From contig CM028897.1 of assembly GCA_016801885.1 (NCBI GenBank), positions 16,058,501 through 16,122,500 on the forward strand: DNA of 64,000 nt, written 5' to 3'. Made by a program: the position numbers and the translations under genes. Below are positions 38,786-50,950 of this stretch, piece by piece (position 1 is the stretch's first letter; every line of letters begins with the position of its first letter). This DNA comes from Toxotes chatareus (Eukaryota > Chordata > Actinopteri > Toxotidae). The notes beneath the pieces were generated by a model. The model was not told the origin of the DNA, ran no database searches, and was given only the letters and a program-made list of their open reading frames with translations.

Positions 38786-39619
38786 CCACGTCTCATTCAT
38801 ATCACATACACTGACTCTCACACACTGTGTAATGAGTTAGAAGTTCTGCTCTGGTTTAATATTTTGTTGCAGGGATTTTACAGTATAATCATGTAAAAGG
38901 CCAGATACACCTGAGCAAATGGGAAGACCAGTTAAGCTGAAGTAAGTGCAAGAGTGTTTTTTTATTTGGCTTGAACCTACATCATATTACACTGCTAAAT
39001 CATATTTCAGGCTTAGGAGTAATTAAGCAATTCAACCACTGAGGAAATGCCCACCGCTAAGTGAGCTTTCCAGCATTTTGCAAAGTGTTTGTTATTTCTT
39101 TACTGTTTGATCACTAGTGCGAATGCCAGATCAATTCTGCATCGGATGGAGAAGTGCTGTCGCTCTCATGATGCTCCCACCGCCCCCCATACAAACACAG
39201 ATACACGAAGCAGCCAAACAGTCGGTGTATTGTTTAGGGGAAATGGGTTGTTGCCCAGGCAGAGTGAGGGACAGTGCATGGTTGAAGTAAAACGGGGCTG
39301 AAGGTTTGCGAGACAGAGAGGATTAACAGCTTTGTTATAGAAGAAAATGTAGGATGATACTCCAGCCTCTGGTGGCTTATTTGTTCAGTGTGTGTGTGTG
39401 TACAATGTACATGGCATGTAAATAAAGATGTTGTAAATGATGCACCTGGAGAACAAAACAGCCAATACACAAAGCGATGAAGACATTTTCTGGGAGGCGG
39501 GAATCATTGTTTTCTCATCTGTCTCGCAAAGATTAAAAATATCATTAGGGAGAATCCAGTTTGAACTGGTATCTGTAACTGTGTGTAGCTACAGTCATGT
39601 TATTGATTTCTGAAAAACT

Positions 39620-39770
39620 GCTTTGGTCTGTGAGACTTTTGATTGGAGGAGACAGCGCCTCAGGGCGACGCTGCACTCCTTTCATGGAGCGGAGAGGGCT
39701 GCCCATGTGACACTCACCAGCACCCGCCACAGTGAGGCCACCATCAGGTCGCCCTCAACCCGGCTAAGAG
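39620..39770. promoter_or_regulatory. Candidate noncoding regulatory block downstream of sox10
   Basis: A GC-rich, non-repetitive block in an AT-rich region. It holds a CATGTG E-box at 39704-39709, of the class used by MITF/USF factors, and a CCACAGTGAGG stretch. Mammalian SOX10 has enhancers both upstream and downstream, some within POLR2F. Conservation cannot be tested here. Confidence 0.3.
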
Positions 39771-40679
39771 TATGACTAATATCTTCTGACTTATTCTTTT
39801 GCTCATTATTCTCCATTTTCCACTTCATTTGCTTGTCTTTTTTATCTTATCTGTCTTTATTTAGTCCTCAGTGGCATCGTTGTGCCCCGCACATTATTGC
39901 TTTCTCTGTTTAGATCTATTCACCTTCTCCTGTTCAGTTTTGAAACAGTGGTTATCATACAACTATTACTGGTTTGTTTTTCTGTCTTTTTTCCCAACAG
40001 TTATGTTCTTTCAGCTGTTGTGCCCTGATGATTCCCTGTGACTTTTTATTGCACTAATGTTTTTTGGGTTTAAATCAGACTCATGTTATGATGGATTGTG
40101 AAAAGATGGAGTCTTACTTTTAATTCTTCGGATCTTGTATGTTGTGTTTTTTGGAGCCTCTTTGTAACATATGTTTCTCTATGATTCAGTCTTTGTGGAT
40201 GTGTAATCTTTTTCATGTTTGAGCTCAGCACTTTCTAATTGTGTTTTTGACAAGTTAATAACCAACCGGGCCACATGAGAACAGTGACTCCTAATGCAGT
40301 GAAATGGATTTTACTGCATAGGGCTGGATCAATTTGTAATCAGTGTCTTTTTTAAAAGAGTCACTTCACTAACTTGAATCAGGATCAACTGTTTAACATG
40401 AAGCTTAACTAAGTAAAAGATCAACTGAGTGATCAACAATATACAAGCTAGATTTTTACCAGACCTTCAGTGATTCAGCCTGTCTGAGAGAATCAAACTA
40501 CCCTTCCACTTAACAAAGTGTGATTTTGGTCCATTATTGCTCTGCACTGTACGCTGACCCTGCAGCTTCTGCTCATCCTGGCTCTACTGCTCCTGGCTGA
40601 CACCTGCTTTGACAGTTTAGTTATCTATGATTAACTTTTTTTTTTTTTTTTTTAACTTTTGGAATGTTTAATCCAATGT

Positions 40680-40965
40680 TTTTAATTCAACCTGAAATCT
40701 TTTTCAGTGGGTGGGGTGAGTGTGGGCAATGAGAGGAGGAGGGTGGGTAGCGGGGGTTGCAGGGTCTGTGCAGAGAGTGTATGAGAGTCCCTTTGTATCC
40801 CAGTGAAGCTACAGGCCAGGCGGTTATGGGTAAGGCTCCCTCATTGCCCTGTTTCCCTCCCCCTTCTCCCCCCTGGCTCCCCTTCAATGGCCCTCTTTGT
40901 CTCCAAAGTATCACACAGCCGATTAAAAAGAGGGAATTAGGGGTCAGGCTTAACCTGCAACGCAG
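40680..40965. promoter_or_regulatory. Candidate SOX-E dimer-site enhancer downstream of sox10
   Basis: A block of high complexity contains TTCAATG at 40883-40889 and CTTTGTC at 40895-40901, two SOX heptamers facing each other with five bases between. SOX-E proteins (SOX8/9/10) bind such inverted pairs as dimers. A further GATTAAAAAGAGGG and GGGAATTAGGGG lie just downstream. Function is inferred from motif layout and position near sox10. Confidence 0.35.
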
Positions 40966-41540
40966 AGAAACACGCACACATACGTGCACACTATAACAAG
41001 ACCTGAAATATGCATATGGGCATGCAAAACCCCCTTCTGAGGCTGGATGGGTTCAAGTTCAGTCAGAGGAAACGTTAAGCTGCAGTGATCAGTCACAGAA
41101 TGTGAATATGGATCTGATGACGCTTCTGCTACTATTGTTTCTCATTCACTGCCTGCACATAGGAGGCACCGTCACTCATGTTCAGCTGACCACTGCTAAT
41201 GGTCAGCTGTGGACTGCTGTAGCTGTGAGCTGAGTCGCAGCCAGCTAAAGTGAATTATCCGTTAGCTGAACAGATTATGCTGAGAATGTGAGCAGTGCTT
41301 GAGCTGTTAGATGCCATGAAGGCATGTGCTTTTGTTGTTTTGTGTTACTAATAATGAGAAGATGAGAATTTGTCGCTTTCATAACAATGGAAATGTTTCT
41401 AAAATGGGAGGCAATTGGATGTTTGACATTCATCTAATTGTTTATAATTATACTGTAGTTTTTTTATTCAGACTGGGATGTTTTATTGATTATTTCCATT
41501 ATTTGTCCCGTTGTGAAAATGTTTCAAGACACAGACTTGT

Positions 41541-43882
41541 TTTAAGGCAGAAATAATAGCTTTATTTCAAGTGAGAGTAAAAGATCATTAGTCATCATCA
41601 CATGTTTAGGCTTTCGCTCCTGCTGTTATTTAGAAGTTGCGCTGCTGTGCTGTGCTGGCAACAGTTATGCAAGAATGGAAAGATTAAATACTAAAATGGC
41701 AGTAACAGTCAAAAGTTTTCTTCAAAACTGAGAGAAACGATTAACTGCGCACACAAACGTATAACATATATAAATAGGAAATGTAAAATTCATAGCGACA
41801 TTACAGATAGCAATGAAGATGTAATATGAACTCTGCCTCTTGTGCTGGAGGTAAATAGTTAAGTAAAAATGGGCTTTAAGCACCATTAAAAGAAGCAGTG
41901 CTGCATGCATATGGTTCAGATCTGTGTCCAGAAATGATAAAGAATATTTCAGTGATAAACATAAAAACAAAGCAATTTTTTTTTCACTCTCCCATGAGAT
42001 ACTTAAAGTACAGTTCTGTGTAGGAGCTGAAGGATAGAAATTACATGTGGAAACACATTAGACCAAAGAGAGTTAAGAAAAAGACACACACACAAAAAAA
42101 GAACAGGTTAACTAATAGTTAAAAATGGGAAAGACACAAACCGGAGTTAAGAAAATACAGCTTGTTGTCTCTATGTGTTAGTAAGAGGTATTAAGGACAA
42201 GGCACGTTTTATATTTAATATTAGGGCGTGTTAAAACGCTTTAACTCCTGGAAGCTTCATTCGCTCAATCTGGCAACTGTTTCTCAGTATTGGCATCAAC
42301 CACATCTAAACCGTCTTAAAATTGTCTTTTTTTTTAAAGAGACAACTACAATCAAAAAATGTGACATTTCACATTGAATACTGTCCTATATACACACAAG
42401 GGAAAAGAAAAGGCAGTGGTGCAGACTTTCAGTGGAGATAATGGCAAAAAGCATTCGACAGCATTATTACAGTCAATTGTTAAAACGGCGCAAAAGCCTC
42501 TCGTATTCTATGACTCTTTGCAATCACGGTCAGTGAAAACAAATTATCCAAGTATAAATAGAATTGTCTGTTATCATGAATACGTGAATACGTCAGATAC
42601 TCACTAAAATCCTCACACTCATCAGTGCCTTTGTGGAAAAAAAAACTGCATCAGGAACTTTTGACACTAATACATTTTCATAAAATTTACAATATGTCAC
42701 GTTGGACAAATGCTGACAGCTGAGAGAGAACTAGTAAGCTACACTATGTAAGGTAGTTTTGAGTGTCATGTTGGGAGAAACATCTAAAAAATCAGTTTCT
42801 TCTCTCAATATAAAGTTTTGGTCTCAAAACTTTGGTCGTTTTGCAAATATTCCATATCTGTTTGCATGTAATATATGTACATTTGTAATTTCAAGTACAT
42901 TTTAAAAACTATACTGATAACAGTCAATCTTTTTTTTTTTTTTTTGACTAAATATACATTTCACTTAAGAAAACTCAACATGGTTTTATGGCATTTTCCT
43001 TCCATGCATGTTCATTGTGTGTACAAACGGCATTTGAAGTGAACACAGCACAACAATTTGAATTAAATAGGGACGAATGTGCCTCAGAAACCAACAGAAT
43101 GTTTTCAGTATTTGTTGCATTGATTTCCAAAAGCAATACAAAACTAACATCTGTTTGATTAAAGGTCAATCTTGCCTGAGGTATAAATGGGCCACAGCCA
43201 AATGATTTGGCACTCCCCTCCTCTGGTACAAATAAAACATTTTACAATAGGATGAATCTGACTCCCTCTCAGTCACATCCTTCATAACACAGGTCGAGGT
43301 TCTGATCTTGAAGTTATATATTCCACATTTGGATGTAGTAAATTCTCACTGTGTGCCCTGGTCCCTGTTGCTGCTGACCCCTCCGTTGATCTGTTGGGGT
43401 GTAGAGACTACAGTGTGCCTCCTCTGATACACAGGGAGTCACCAAACCAATGGGGACACGATCCTTTACCACCTATGAACACTGCTAATTGTGTCGTTTG
43501 AAGTGCCAGAGGCTTTGCTACTGTGAATCTGACCTGGAACTCTGTGGTGGTGAGCGAGTGTTTTTTCTTTGCGCCATCAAAGTAACACACTCTCTGACTA
43601 CTACACTGTGCGCCCCAAATAATCGACCACGTTTCGAGAGCGCCACGCTCCGAGCCCATCCTTGGGCTGTGACAGCATTTCTGCATCTGGGAAAGGGCAG
43701 AGCGGGGGTTCTCCCCTTCTGCCTCCCCAGCCTCCTCCCCCAGTGCCTGCCCACTCCCCCCAGCCCAGACCACTGTGACCTCCAATACCACCAGCACTCC
43801 TGCTGTTGTTGCTGCTGCTGTTGCTCCTTGGGTCTGACATGGGGGCTGAACCTGCACCAGTGCCCTCTGGTCTCGTTGTCTG
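41541..43882 (-). other. sox10: sox10 3'UTR
   Basis: On the minus strand the UTR follows the stop at 43883 and reaches an AATAAA read from 41566 down to 41561. That gives about 2.3 kb. It includes a CTG/TTG-rich run near 43799-43827 and a T-run at 42931-42945. No other coding gene is supported; the frames overlapping 43408-43880 are shadows or chance. The UTR end is inferred. Confidence 0.55.
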
Positions 43883-46800
43883 TCATGGCCGCGACAGTGT
43901 TGTGTAGACAGGCTGTTCCCAGTGCGTGGGGCTGTGTGACTGCGGTACGCTGGCTGGGTCAGTGATGGGTGTGTACAGGGGCCTCTGGGAGGGCCCCATG
44001 TAGGAGAAGGCTGAGTACAAGCCTGAGGCCTGGCTGGAGTGGGCGTAGTACGACCCTGAGGCCTGGTGGTCAGCATATTCAGCAAACTGAGCCCTGGAAG
44101 CCAGTGAAGGGAAGGCAGAACTGTAGTGAGGAAGGGTGAGGGGCGTGTATGTAACATGGGAACCTGCTGAGACCGCCTCTGCAAAGTGACCCCCAGCACC
44201 TCCGGCCTCACTCTTGATCTGGGCCTTGGATGGGTCAGAGCCTAGAGGGGAGCCATGATGTTGCTGCGGCTGCTGCTTGGAGAGCCAGGCTGCTGAGTGT
44301 CCACTGGCTGCTGCCAGAGCTGAGGAGATGCCATAGGTGTATGGTGAGGTCGGAGAAGCTGTTGCAGCTGCTCCTCCCCCAGCACTCTGCCCAACCCCTG
44401 GGTGCCCATTTGGGGGAAGGTACTGGTCAAATTCATTGACATCAAAAGGCTCCATGTTGGCCATCACCTCGTGGCTCATCTCACCGATGTCCACATTACC
44501 AAAGTCGATGTGAGGTTTCCCAGATCCCGGAGCACCTGAGCTTCCTTCTGCTCCCATTGTCCCACGGGAGCCCCCATTCCCAGCACCCTCTCTCTTTCCA
44601 TCCCCTGCCTTCCCGGGCTGAGGCTCTGTCTTGGGAGTGGTGGGAGGTGTGGGAGGACTGTGGCTCTGACCTGTAGAGACACAAGAAATCATGTAGTTAC
44701 ATCTCTTTTTCTTGGCAGACTCAAACCATTATCTGTCTGTGTGCAGAACTACCAAAGGTGCACCCAGACTAATCTAACAATGTGACTGGGTTGGTATCAG
44801 TGGTGTAGTGGAAGGGAGCCTGCAGCCCACCTGCAGCATGAGGGTGTTGCCCATCTGCCAGAGGGGACCCGGCTCCCCCACTGTGGGCCACTTCCAGGTG
44901 GAGGCCCTTGTAGTGGGATTGGCTGTGGCTGGCCTCACCCTCCGAATGGCCGTCGGCCTCACTTCCTGACCCGGAACCGAGCTTTCCATTCTTGCGACGT
45001 CGTGGCTGGTATTTGTAGTCGGGATAGTCCTTCTTGTGCTGCTTCCTCAGCCTCTCTGCTTCCTCGATGAAGGGTCGCTTGTCACTCTCATTGAGAAGTC
45101 TTGGACAAAAAGAAAATATGAAGGTAGTTGTGTTTGTTTACGTGTGAAGAACAAAAGAAAAAGCTCAAAACATCTGAGATCATTTAGAGCATGTGCAATC
45201 AATAACACGAATACTAAAAAAATACACATTGAGATGAATTCTTTAAGGCTCAGTATTCCGGCGGAAGTCGGTGACCTGGATTAATGCACATCAAAGAATA
45301 TAACACACAGTATGTAGCTTTAAATGATCTTTCATCGATAACAGTGATATGATTTCAATGTATATTAACGCATTGTGCAGAATGTAAAAAAATGTTTTTT
45401 GTTGTTCTAGTTATCTTATTCATTCACTGCGTCTGCACAGCTGTATCTAATGTCATGCCTGCCAGAGGCTTTTGACTGCTGGACTGTAATTAAATAATGT
45501 AGGCCATAGCCCCTTATTACTACTGCTGGCAGGAGTGGCATGAGAAACCCCTGACCTTCCTCAACCTCCCTGCTCATCATGTTTTTGAGTCAATTAACCA
45601 ACCATGCTTGAGCCCAAGGTCAAGTCTTCATCTAATTAATGTTGGATCCACAAGGTTAATGAATTTAACCTTTCTGACCTTTCTCATCAGCAGATAGTGA
45701 GTATTCTGTATAGGAAAACCCCAAAGGAGAGGAGATTCTGTGAAATAGAGCCTGGATGGTCAGACAGAGCTTTAAACTTGAAGAACTAGCCCCACACTTT
45801 TAAATATATGAAGTTTTAATAACATGAAAGATTCTCCAGTATCAAAATGTACTCATGTGTTCAGTATGAGCGGAACAGCTCTGAAAACACCCTCTTATTT
45901 GCTCTGGCTACATGGCCAAGAAGTAAACAGTGTATGAAGTTAGCCCAGATTCAGAAGCATGTGACCATGGCACACTCACAGCAGATACACAGATTCTTGG
46001 CTGATGAGCTGTGACCAAAAGTGAGGAAATGAGGCAGTGTGGCCTACCCGTCTTCTAAAAGTTGCATACAACTAATTTACAACAAATGCATTTTGCAATA
46101 AAAATAATGCCATGGGGGCGGCATGGTGGTGCAGTGGTTAGCACTGTCGCCTCACAGCAAGAGGGTTCCAGGTTCGAACCTCGGTCTGGACCCTTCTGTG
46201 TGGAGTTTGCATGTTCTCCCTGTGCCTGCGTGGGTTCTCTCCGGGTACTCCGGCTTCCTCCCACAATACCAAAAACATGCCTGGGATAGGTGAATTGGCT
46301 ACTCTAAATTGCCCCTAGGTGTGAGTGTGTGTGTGCGTGTGTGGTTGTCTGTCTTTGTAAGTCAGCCCTGCGATTGACTGGCGACCAGTCCAGGGTGTAC
46401 CCTGCCTCTCGCCCATAAGCAGCTGGGATAGGCTCCAGTTCCCCCGTGACCCTGATAGAGGATTAAGCGGTAGAAAATGAAATGAAATGAATAATGCCAT
46501 GGAAAAACTTATATAAGGCGATGTTGTGTTGCTACATTTTCTAACAAGGTCACAGTTGTGTCTTTTTTCATTAGAGAATTACAGCCATAATTATATTAGG
46601 CAGAGCAAGAAAGATTTAAGACAAAAATAAAGTACAGAGATGAATACTGCATGTGCGCAAATACCTGACGTTGTGCCATTCTGTGAAATCAATCTAAGCA
46701 CTAAACATCCTGCACCACTAGCATCGGTGTGAGGCTACATGTTTTAAGCTGACCTGATGTTAAATCAAGCAAGAGTTAATGAAAATGAAATAAACGGAAA

Positions 46801-47673
46801 ATAAACTGGAAATGGGGAATTTGAGGTGGTAAGGATCAGCTGATTGGGGTGATGCTGCTGTTAGTCAGGGCTTAGAAAACTATCATGTTGTTAGTTTTGT
46901 GTAATTTTCAGTACAACAACAGGATCACTTTGTCCAGTTGTATTTAATCTTGAATCTCTGAATCTCTACTTACAGAGCACTGATGTTCCAGCTGAAAATT
47001 TAGCCAGAACAGTTTTATTTACTGTTAATAATACTGTAGCCTATGCTGCTTTGTTAAAATAAAGTCAAAGTGCAGAAGATGTTGCTTTTTTTTCACTGGA
47101 TGTCCTAACTGGTTTGTGCCCCTTCTGTCTCCACATTTCACAGGTACTACACTGTGAGTGTGAGCATCATCGGAACAGTACAGACACTGGACAGTAGGTG
47201 GACTATCAGCACTCAACTATCCACATAAAGTGGCCTCCTCACCTCCACAGCTTCCCCAGGGTCTTGCTGAGCTCCGCGTTGTGCAGGTGCGGGTGTTGGT
47301 CTGCCAGTTTCCTCCGCGCCGCCTGCGCCCACACCATGAAAGCGTTCATGGGCCTCTTCACGTGCGGCTTGTTCTTGCCTCCGGTGTTCACGCGCACGGG
47401 CATGGGCACGAGGGTCCAGTCGTAGCAGTTAAGCACCTGGCTGACCGCCTCACGGATTCCCGCGGGGAAGCGGTCGTCCTCTTCGACGGACGAGCAGCCC
47501 GCCGACGCATCGTCCAGACCCGCCAGCTGCGGCTGCTGCTGTTGCTGCCCGTGGAGAGGCGAGTCCCCCCCGCCGGTCGCACCGGAGGAATGACCCGGAG
47601 ACAGGGATCGGCTGTCGTCCGACATCCCTGGACTGAGCTCAACCTCCGATAAGCTCTGCTCCTCTCTGGACAT
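43883..47673 (-). CDS. sox10: SOX10, SOX-E HMG-box transcription factor of neural crest and glia
   Basis: Three coding exons on the minus strand: 47673-47243, 45099-44831 and 44670-43883. They total 1488 nt, 495 residues (human 466). The N-terminus MSREEQSLSEVELSPG is diagnostic. The SOX-E dimerisation region (GIREAVSQVLNCYDWTLVPM) precedes the HMG box (residues about 104-182, RPMNAFMVWAQAARRKLADQ). The intron after LWR within the HMG box is at the standard SOX-E position. The central K2-type region (HIDFGNVDIGEMSHEVM and following) and the C-terminal transactivation tail (YTTLSRP at the end) are intact. An in-frame ATG at 47718 would add 15 residues unlike any SOX10 I know, so I start at 47673. 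Many teleosts kept two copies (sox10a, sox10b); the sequence alone does not say which this is. It specifies pigment cells, peripheral glia and enteric neurons. Confidence 0.97.
46103..46115. repeat. Left target-site duplication of the SINE
   Basis: AATAATGCCATGG, repeated exactly at 46490-46502 on the other side of the element. Confidence 0.9.
46116..46489 (+). mobile_element. Full-length tRNA-derived V-SINE (DANA/mermaid-like)
   Basis: The 374-bp element begins GGGCGGCATGG. It has an A-box-like TGGTGCAGTGG (46127-46137) and a B box GGTTCGAACC (46171-46180), the internal pol III promoter of tRNA-derived SINEs. The central block GTGTGGAGTTTGCATGTTCT is typical of fish V-SINEs. The 3' end is a GAAAT-type simple tail. 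A perfect 13-bp target-site duplication flanks it. It lies antisense to sox10 in its intron. The family name is by recall; the SINE nature is clear. Confidence 0.88.
46490..46502. repeat. Right target-site duplication of the SINE
   Basis: Exact 13-bp copy of 46103-46115, proving retroposition into this intron. Confidence 0.9.
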
Positions 47674-48085
47674 CTTCCTACACACACGCGCGAACCTCCA
47701 GGTGCGCAGAGGATGCAAGGCCTGTTCCTAAATTCTCAGCTCTACCTGTCGGGTCCCTGTTCCTGTTTATCCCTACAGTGGCGCACGGAGTGTCTGCGGA
47801 CCGCTGTCTGATCTGTCCCTCTGGTTTCCTCTAAGTTATAATATAAACTGCCAGTCTGTCTCTACTCTCAGCCTCCGTTGCAAAACTCTGTGAGGGTTCC
47901 ACATTAAAGTTCTTTCCATCCGTGTTGTTGGTATCATAGGCGGCTCAGTGCGCACCTTGGACCCCAGTTTACCTGCTAATGCACAAATGTCTGCGCCAAA
48001 CTCACCCGCTCTCACTTCCCTCCTGACTTCCCCTTCTCTCTCTCTCTCCTCCGTGTGTCCCGCGATTGAAATCCAACAGCAAAGA
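47674..48085 (-). other. sox10: sox10 5'UTR part of the first coding exon
   Basis: Read on the minus strand, a pyrimidine-rich acceptor ending TGTTCCAG occurs with the exon starting at about 48085, upstream of the ATG at 47673. This fits an untranslated leader spliced to the first coding exon. The acceptor choice is inferred. Confidence 0.45.
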
Positions 48086-48378
48086 CCTGGAACAGCAGAA
48101 CGATGAGGAATTCAGTTAAAAGGAAAGAAGGAAAAAAAACCCAGAGGTAGTGACAGTCCCTGTTTCTCTGGGCGACTAAAACTTCACCAGCACCTGTAGA
48201 TAGACTGTATTTCCATGGAGGAGGCGCTGTCGTCTAGTGTTTTTTTTTTTAGTTGCAGACAAAGTGGAGGCACTGCGGGAGAATTGGGCTAGATTTTGCA
48301 CCATTTCTTTCTCTCCATCGCAGTTATAAAACCTAAAAGCCTGGTGCTGAAAGGATTGGAAGATTGCCCCACCCCAGC

Positions 48379-48404
48379 TTTTTTTTTTTTTTTTTTTTTT
48401 TTTT
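48379..48404. repeat. Poly(T) tract, 26 bases
   Basis: A simple homopolymer in the putative sox10 5' intron. Confidence 0.9.
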
Positions 48405-48589
48405 AACTCAATAAAATAGTTCTTTTGTAGGAGTTCTTACAGCTATGTCCCCATAAAGTCTTCACCTTTCACTTCACCACTAGCAGCATTCACACAGATA
48501 TGAGGAGACTCTCAGCTGAATGTCATGAGTGTTGGAGACATTTACAATACAAGATTAGAAAGACAAGTCAAAATCAGTACGAGAAACCA

Positions 48590-48900
48590 GGTGAGGCACA
48601 GTCGTCCCACAGAGGCCCCTGCTATTTATCCAATATTCATTTATAGACAGATTTGCCATAATGACACAGAATCTTGTCAAAATTCAAACAAGCTACTGTT
48701 CAAGGTTTTGCAGTTATTCCAAGCTCCCCGGGGAGAAGGTGTTGTAATGATACGAGGCCGCAGCAGCACAGACCTTGGATTTATACCCTGCAGCTCTTGG
48801 ATAAACATGGCCTGGCGCTGGAAATATAAACCGTCGTGTACGTGCGTGTCAGGACGCGTGTGTGAATTAGACAGTGTGTGGTTGTCAAACAGGGGCAGGT
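48590..48900. promoter_or_regulatory. Candidate sox10 intronic enhancer
   Basis: A non-repetitive block with forkhead-like GATAAACA near 48800 and ATATAAAC near 48824, a TTCAAACAAG near 48683, and an AT-rich CAATATTCATTTATAG near 48640. An intron-1 sox10 enhancer with FOX, SOX and LEF sites has been described in zebrafish; matching it to this block is inference. Confidence 0.3.
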
Positions 48901-49413
48901 CTATCGGAGGGAGCAAAAAAAAAAAAAAAAGTCTCCTTGTTTTGTCCATTAAATCAACACCCTGCCTCGGACTTTACTTCCCGAATCAGCGAACTTCCTG
49001 TGAACCAGCAACACTGGTTTGTTTTCTTACTTCGGTGTCGTATTGCAGGAAAATTAGGAATCTTGCCCAAGTCTGGTGACATTATGAGATAAGACGTCAG
49101 TTTAAGGAGTTTTCGTGTGTTGAGTGGCGGAATAGACTCGCCTAACACAAAAATGCCCACCATTTTTTTCTTTTCTTTTTTTTTTTTTTTTTTTAACCTT
49201 TAGGACATTCATTTATATTTGCATCTCAGATGATATACAGGAACATTCATTTCTTTCTTCTTCGTCTCTTAAACTTGGCAGTTGGCTGGTCGCACAGTTA
49301 ATTGACAGACAACGCTGCAGTGTGGCTCTTCAGAAAAGTTCTACGTGTTCCCAAAACCAGCTTTTAATTAACATTAGAGTAGATGTCAGGAGCTGGATCC
49401 ATTTCACACACTC

Positions 49414-49446
49414 TGTGTGTGTGTGTGTGTGTCTGTGTCTGTGTGT
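49414..49446. repeat. (GT)n imperfect microsatellite
   Basis: GT repeat interrupted by TC, about 33 bases. Confidence 0.9.
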
Positions 49447-50775
49447 GTATATAAAGCTTCACCATCTGTCCGAGGCGCATTAATGATGAATGATACCCGC
49501 CTGCCACCTGGTCCGCGAGGCCACTTCACAAACTGCCGTCACGTCGCAAACGCCGCGTCGCCCTTGCCGCGGACGCGGCGCGTAAACGTCGCGCGCCAGG
49601 CACCGAAATGCCTCCTTGCGCACGTGTTTTCTGTGTTTGCATGACACGCTGCTTCCCTACAGTGTCGCTCCTATGAAACAGAGCAAAGAGCAGCGGTCGC
49701 GCATCACTTGACCGAGTGGTGATGATTTCCATTCGTCACTGAACATATAAATGATAAAGTGTTATTTCCTTTAACTCACGGCGCCTAAAAGTAGGAACAA
49801 ACAAGCCGATGAAGGTCTCAGAGGATACTCGTCTGTCGGCTTAACACGCCCTTCAGTCTGCGATAGCAAGTGTCATATGATTCCTCTGAGCATATAAACA
49901 CTGTTTTTCACACACCATTAAAATCACGCTTGTTTTTAATTTACATTTCTGAGCACACTTACTGTGTGTAATGAATTTCGGCTATGTGAACTCATTATCG
50001 CCGCTTGACTTGCCAATAAGTTGGCCTTAATTTGCTTGGTTTTTTTTCAGTTAGTTTTACAATAGCTCATATTTGTCTGTGATGCCTGTTTAGAGTAGTT
50101 TCATATTCTCCTGCAATTTCTAAAAACGTCTTCCTTCGATATTTTATCGATCCGCTTTTCTTAGTATGACAAGAACCTAACCTCCTCGGTTAGTCGAACA
50201 GAAAATAAAAATCTTGAATTTTAAATTAGGGAAAAAAACTTGTACAAACAAATGATCATCAAGGGCAAATCAAATAAAAAGGAAACCATATCAGAAATCA
50301 ACATGAAACAGGACGACTTGTTGCACTGGCAACAACAACAACAGCAGCAGCGCTGTCACTATTACAACAGGGATTATAATGTTTGTGACCAGCATCCTTA
50401 TCAAAAACTACTGTTCGTAGGCTTTACACCATATTTAAACAGTTAAAACATTTTATAACATTACTATCCTCAGGTGGTTCTACACACATAAAAAATGTCC
50501 TCGAATTTTATACTGAAGTTTCAGAATGGACAAATCCGTCATATTCGGATCTGTGTACAAGCACAGCCCATAGATCACAAATCCTAAAAGCGCTGTTAAT
50601 AACTATCAGGGCGATGTTAACGATTAATAGAGGTAACATTATATCTCTCATTCTGAGTCAGGGATCTTCTCTGTGATTCCGAGGAGGAGAAATAATCAAA
50701 TCGCAGAGTCAGAGCCACCAGCACCAGCAGCAGCTGCTGCAAAGAGGAAAGAGTTGGAAATGCTAAGCGCCTTAC

Positions 50776-50950
50776 TTCAGTAATGAGAAAAGGAGGTCGC
50801 CGGTTTAGCACGAGAATCCGTGAGTTCCCGAGTTTCCAAAGTGACGCTCGCTCCCCAGCCCCCTCGCTCGCGCTGCCCGAGTATGAATGCCTGCTCTGTG
50901 TGTCGGTACCGGGGCTTAAAGAGCTCCTTGTATGAGGCTGAGAGGGGAAA
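50776..50950 (-). other. sox10: Putative sox10 untranslated first exon
   Basis: On the minus strand a GC-richer block of 175 bases ends in a good donor (GAA then GTAAGG at 50775). Upstream lie a TATA-like CCTTTAAGAC (50982-50991) and a CCAAT box in inverted plus-strand form (ATTGG, 51032-51036), spaced as a class II core promoter would be. The next acceptor would be at about 48085. A second TTTAAG at 50915-50920 allows a later start. No transcript evidence is available. Confidence 0.4.

Larger units (their letters stand above)
38786..41540. other. polr2f-sox10 convergent intergenic region
   Basis: I find no coding gene. Two GC-richer, non-repetitive blocks stand out from AT-rich surroundings: 39620-39770 and 40680-40960. 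Both are listed as regulatory candidates. A short GT run lies near 39393 and a T-run at 40635-40654. Confidence 0.6.
45100..47242 (-). other. sox10: sox10 intron splitting the HMG box
   Basis: A 2.1 kb intron between the exons encoding the two halves of the HMG domain. It carries a full-length SINE (46116-46489). The remainder is AT-rich with no coding signal. Confidence 0.8.
48086..50775 (-). other. sox10: Putative sox10 5' intron
   Basis: If the upstream exon at 50776-50950 is correct, this is the first intron. It holds T-runs at 48379-48404 and 49176-49194, an A-run at 48916-48930, a GT repeat at about 49414-49446, a CpG-rich patch at 49500-49625, and the candidate enhancer at 48590-48900. 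No coding gene. Confidence 0.45.

Noticed and set aside
43408..44211. Long minus-strand open frame overlapping the end of sox10
   Set aside because: It is a different frame of the sox10 last exon, with no recognised domain, and the true frame is clear.
46121..46185. tRNA gene because of A- and B-box-like motifs
   Set aside because: It is the head of a SINE, proved by the central domain, simple tail and target-site duplication.
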